Both the position numbers and the translations under genes were made by a program. Below are positions 63,043 to 64,000 of a DNA stretch of 64,000 bases, piece by piece (position 1 is the stretch's first letter; each line of letters opens with the position of its first letter). The notes beneath the pieces are model-generated. The model ran no database searches, was not told the DNA's origin, and saw only the letters and a list, made by a program, of their open reading frames with translations. Source of the stretch: JANWVO01 sp037446555 (lineage in GTDB: Bacteria; Acidobacteriota; Terriglobia; Bryobacterales; Bryobacteraceae); NCBI GenBank assembly GCA_037446555.1, contig JBBIIK010000016.1:8779-72778 (forward strand), written 5' to 3'.

Positions 63043-64000
63043 TGTACCGCCCCCGATTTCTTGGACAGTTTTTTGAATTATCGTCATGCGGCAGGTTCGA
63101 GGGCAAGCAAGGCTTGGTGAGCCTGCCGCGGGGTCTGAAAGTGAAGCCTTTCGATCAGCCAGTGCTCGTTGTAGCGCTGGCGGAATTCCTGAAGAGCCGC
63201 AGCCAGCTCTTCCACGGTCTCGAAGTGGCGCACCCGGAGCAGCTGCTCTTTGAGAGTTCGGAAGAAGCGTTCGATGCAGCCGTTGCCTTCCGGCTCGCGC
63301 ACGAAAGCCGGCGAGGACTCCAATCCGAGAAAGCGGATCTCGCGCTGAAAGTCATCGCTCATCATCGCAGAGCCGTGGTCGTGCCGCAGCATCACGCCGG
63401 CAGCGATGCCCTCCCGGAAGCCTCCGAACTGCTCTCTGACGGCCTGACGCACGGGCTCCAAAGCTTCCAACCACGTGCCTCGCCTGGCGACATGGATGCC
63501 CAGGCAGTAGGCGGAATGGTGATCGATCATTGCATAGATTGCGACTTGGCCGTCGCAGCGAGTGAAACCGGCCGTGGCGTCGATGCCCCACTGCCGATTC
63601 GGCCGCACGCCCGGCAAGGTCCCCTCATCCCGCTTCGGCGGGAGGGGCTGCGGCTGCCGCTGCGGCGCCAGCAGATGGTGCTCGCGCATCAGCCGCAGCA
63701 CGCGCTGTTTCGAGGTGCGCACGCCGGCCATCCGTAGCCGCGCCCACACCTTGCGGTGGCCTTCGCCGGTGAAGGGAGACTCCTGGATCCTCCGCCGAAT
63801 CTCGCCGACGAGTTCCTCATCCGTGTAGCGCGTCTTCGGGCCGCGCCGCGCGGGCAGGCGCGGAGAGGCCTGCCGGCGGCGCTGGTGGTAGAACGTCGAC
63901 CGCGGCAAGCCCCACGCCTTCAGCACCCGAGAGGCGCCCGTAGACGCGCCCTGTGGAGGCCGGCCGGGCGCCGCTCATCGCTTCGACCTCCACCGCAGAA
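63043..64000 (-). mobile_element. IS3-family insertion sequence, partial (runs off the window)
   Basis: The visible end begins near 63043 with TG followed by an IS3-like terminal text (positions 63043-63068), then the DDE transposase reading inward on the minus strand. The other end and the first reading frame (orfA) lie beyond 64000, so the inverted repeat and target duplication cannot be confirmed. Insertion is 20 bases downstream of the ThuA-DUF1080 stop, in non-coding DNA. Confidence 0.8.
63084..63926 (-). CDS. IS3-family transposase, orfB (DDE integrase core)
   Basis: About 280 residues of an IS3 orfB. N-terminal WGLPRSTFYHQRRR is the usual HTH_21 entry, GEGHRKVWARLRMAGVRTSK follows, and the DDE triad is complete: Asp in WGIDATAG, Asp in LRHDHGSAM and Glu in NGCIERFFRTLKEQ, with 35 residues between the last two (D35E). 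GTG 63926 is used as a nominal start; the frame stays open to about 63974, and orfB of this family is normally made by frameshifting from orfA, so the true N-terminus is unknown. The catalytic core looks intact. Confidence 0.88.
   Translation of the reverse strand: MLKAWGLPRSTFYHQRRRQASPRLPARRGPKTRYTDEELVGEIRRRIQESPFTGEGHRKVWARLRMAGVRTSKQRVLRLMREHHLLAPQRQPQPLPPKRDEGTLPGVRPNRQWGIDATAGFTRCDGQVAIYAMIDHHSAYCLGIHVARRGTWLEALEPVRQAVREQFGGFREGIAAGVMLRHDHGSAMMSDDFQREIRFLGLESSPAFVREPEGNGCIERFFRTLKEQLLRVRHFETVEELAAALQEFRQRYNEHWLIERLHFQTPRQAHQALLALEPAA

Overview
The window is a gene-dense, GC-rich bacterial chromosome segment (composition judged by eye, not computed). It most resembles an Acidobacteriota genome of the Bryobacterales/Solibacter type. 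The clues are a division/cell-wall (dcw) cluster ending ftsZ-murA, two S46 peptidases, a ThuA-DUF1080 fusion, a formylglycine-type sulfatase, a three-part proton-translocating transhydrogenase, a PaoABC-like molybdenum hydroxylase and several secreted hydrolases. This assignment is inference from gene content. No tRNA, rRNA or CRISPR array was seen. No gap between genes exceeds about 280 bases; the two largest (12482-12750 and 33726-34002) both hold regulatory structures described below.

Layout. 1-11874 (+): dcw cluster murF(partial)-mraY-murD-ftsW-murG-murC-ftsQ-ftsA-ftsZ-murA, mostly overlapping or a few bases apart, making lipid II and the divisome core. 11906-13503: a divergent pair, a Cys-rich HTH-like protein (-) and a Cro/CI-like regulator (+), sharing a region with a perfect inverted-repeat operator. 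13464-16836 (-): STAS protein, rpiB, glyA, GT4 glycosyltransferase. 16915-22435: YjhG/YagF-type dehydratase, small acidic protein, S46 peptidase, exported aldo/keto reductase. 22502-26237 (+): pntAA-pntAB-pntB followed by an ADP-ribosylglycohydrolase broken by an apparent 8-base deletion. 26323-30326 (-): 2Fe-2S, Mo and FAD subunits of a periplasmic xanthine dehydrogenase-family enzyme plus a small Cys-containing protein, closed by a strong terminator. 30493-33725: small hypothetical, LD-carboxypeptidase, alpha/beta hydrolase, secreted acidobacterial-type protein.

33822-37405 is the most unusual region. A well-formed SAM-I (S-box) riboswitch aptamer lies directly upstream of an operon with no recognisable methionine or SAM gene: a MoxR-like AAA+ ATPase, an unrecognised 134-residue protein, an HExxH putative metallopeptidase and a vWA protein. 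The last two meet at a run of seven G and may be one gene or a frameshifted pair.

37424-45485: CDF-like transporter, second S46 peptidase, methyltransferase, S9 peptidase, M50 protease, CocE-type hydrolase. 45463-48552 (-): prepilin peptidase, diheme cytochrome c, pyruvate kinase. 48596-51792 (+): uppP and ftsK, followed by a terminator. 51868-56640 (-): sulfatase, DJ-1/PfpI protein, ABC ATPase and an ABC-2 permease fused to a degenerate amidohydrolase-like domain. 56753-63022: VOC protein, MFS transporter (+), radical SAM and TrpB2-type synthase (-), ThuA-DUF1080 protein (+). The window ends inside an IS3-family element (63043 onward).

The cell-envelope theme is strong: the dcw cluster, LdcA-like carboxypeptidase, UppP, FtsK and GT4 all concern wall synthesis, recycling or division, while the rest is mainly catabolism of peptides, sulfated compounds, aldehydes and sugars.
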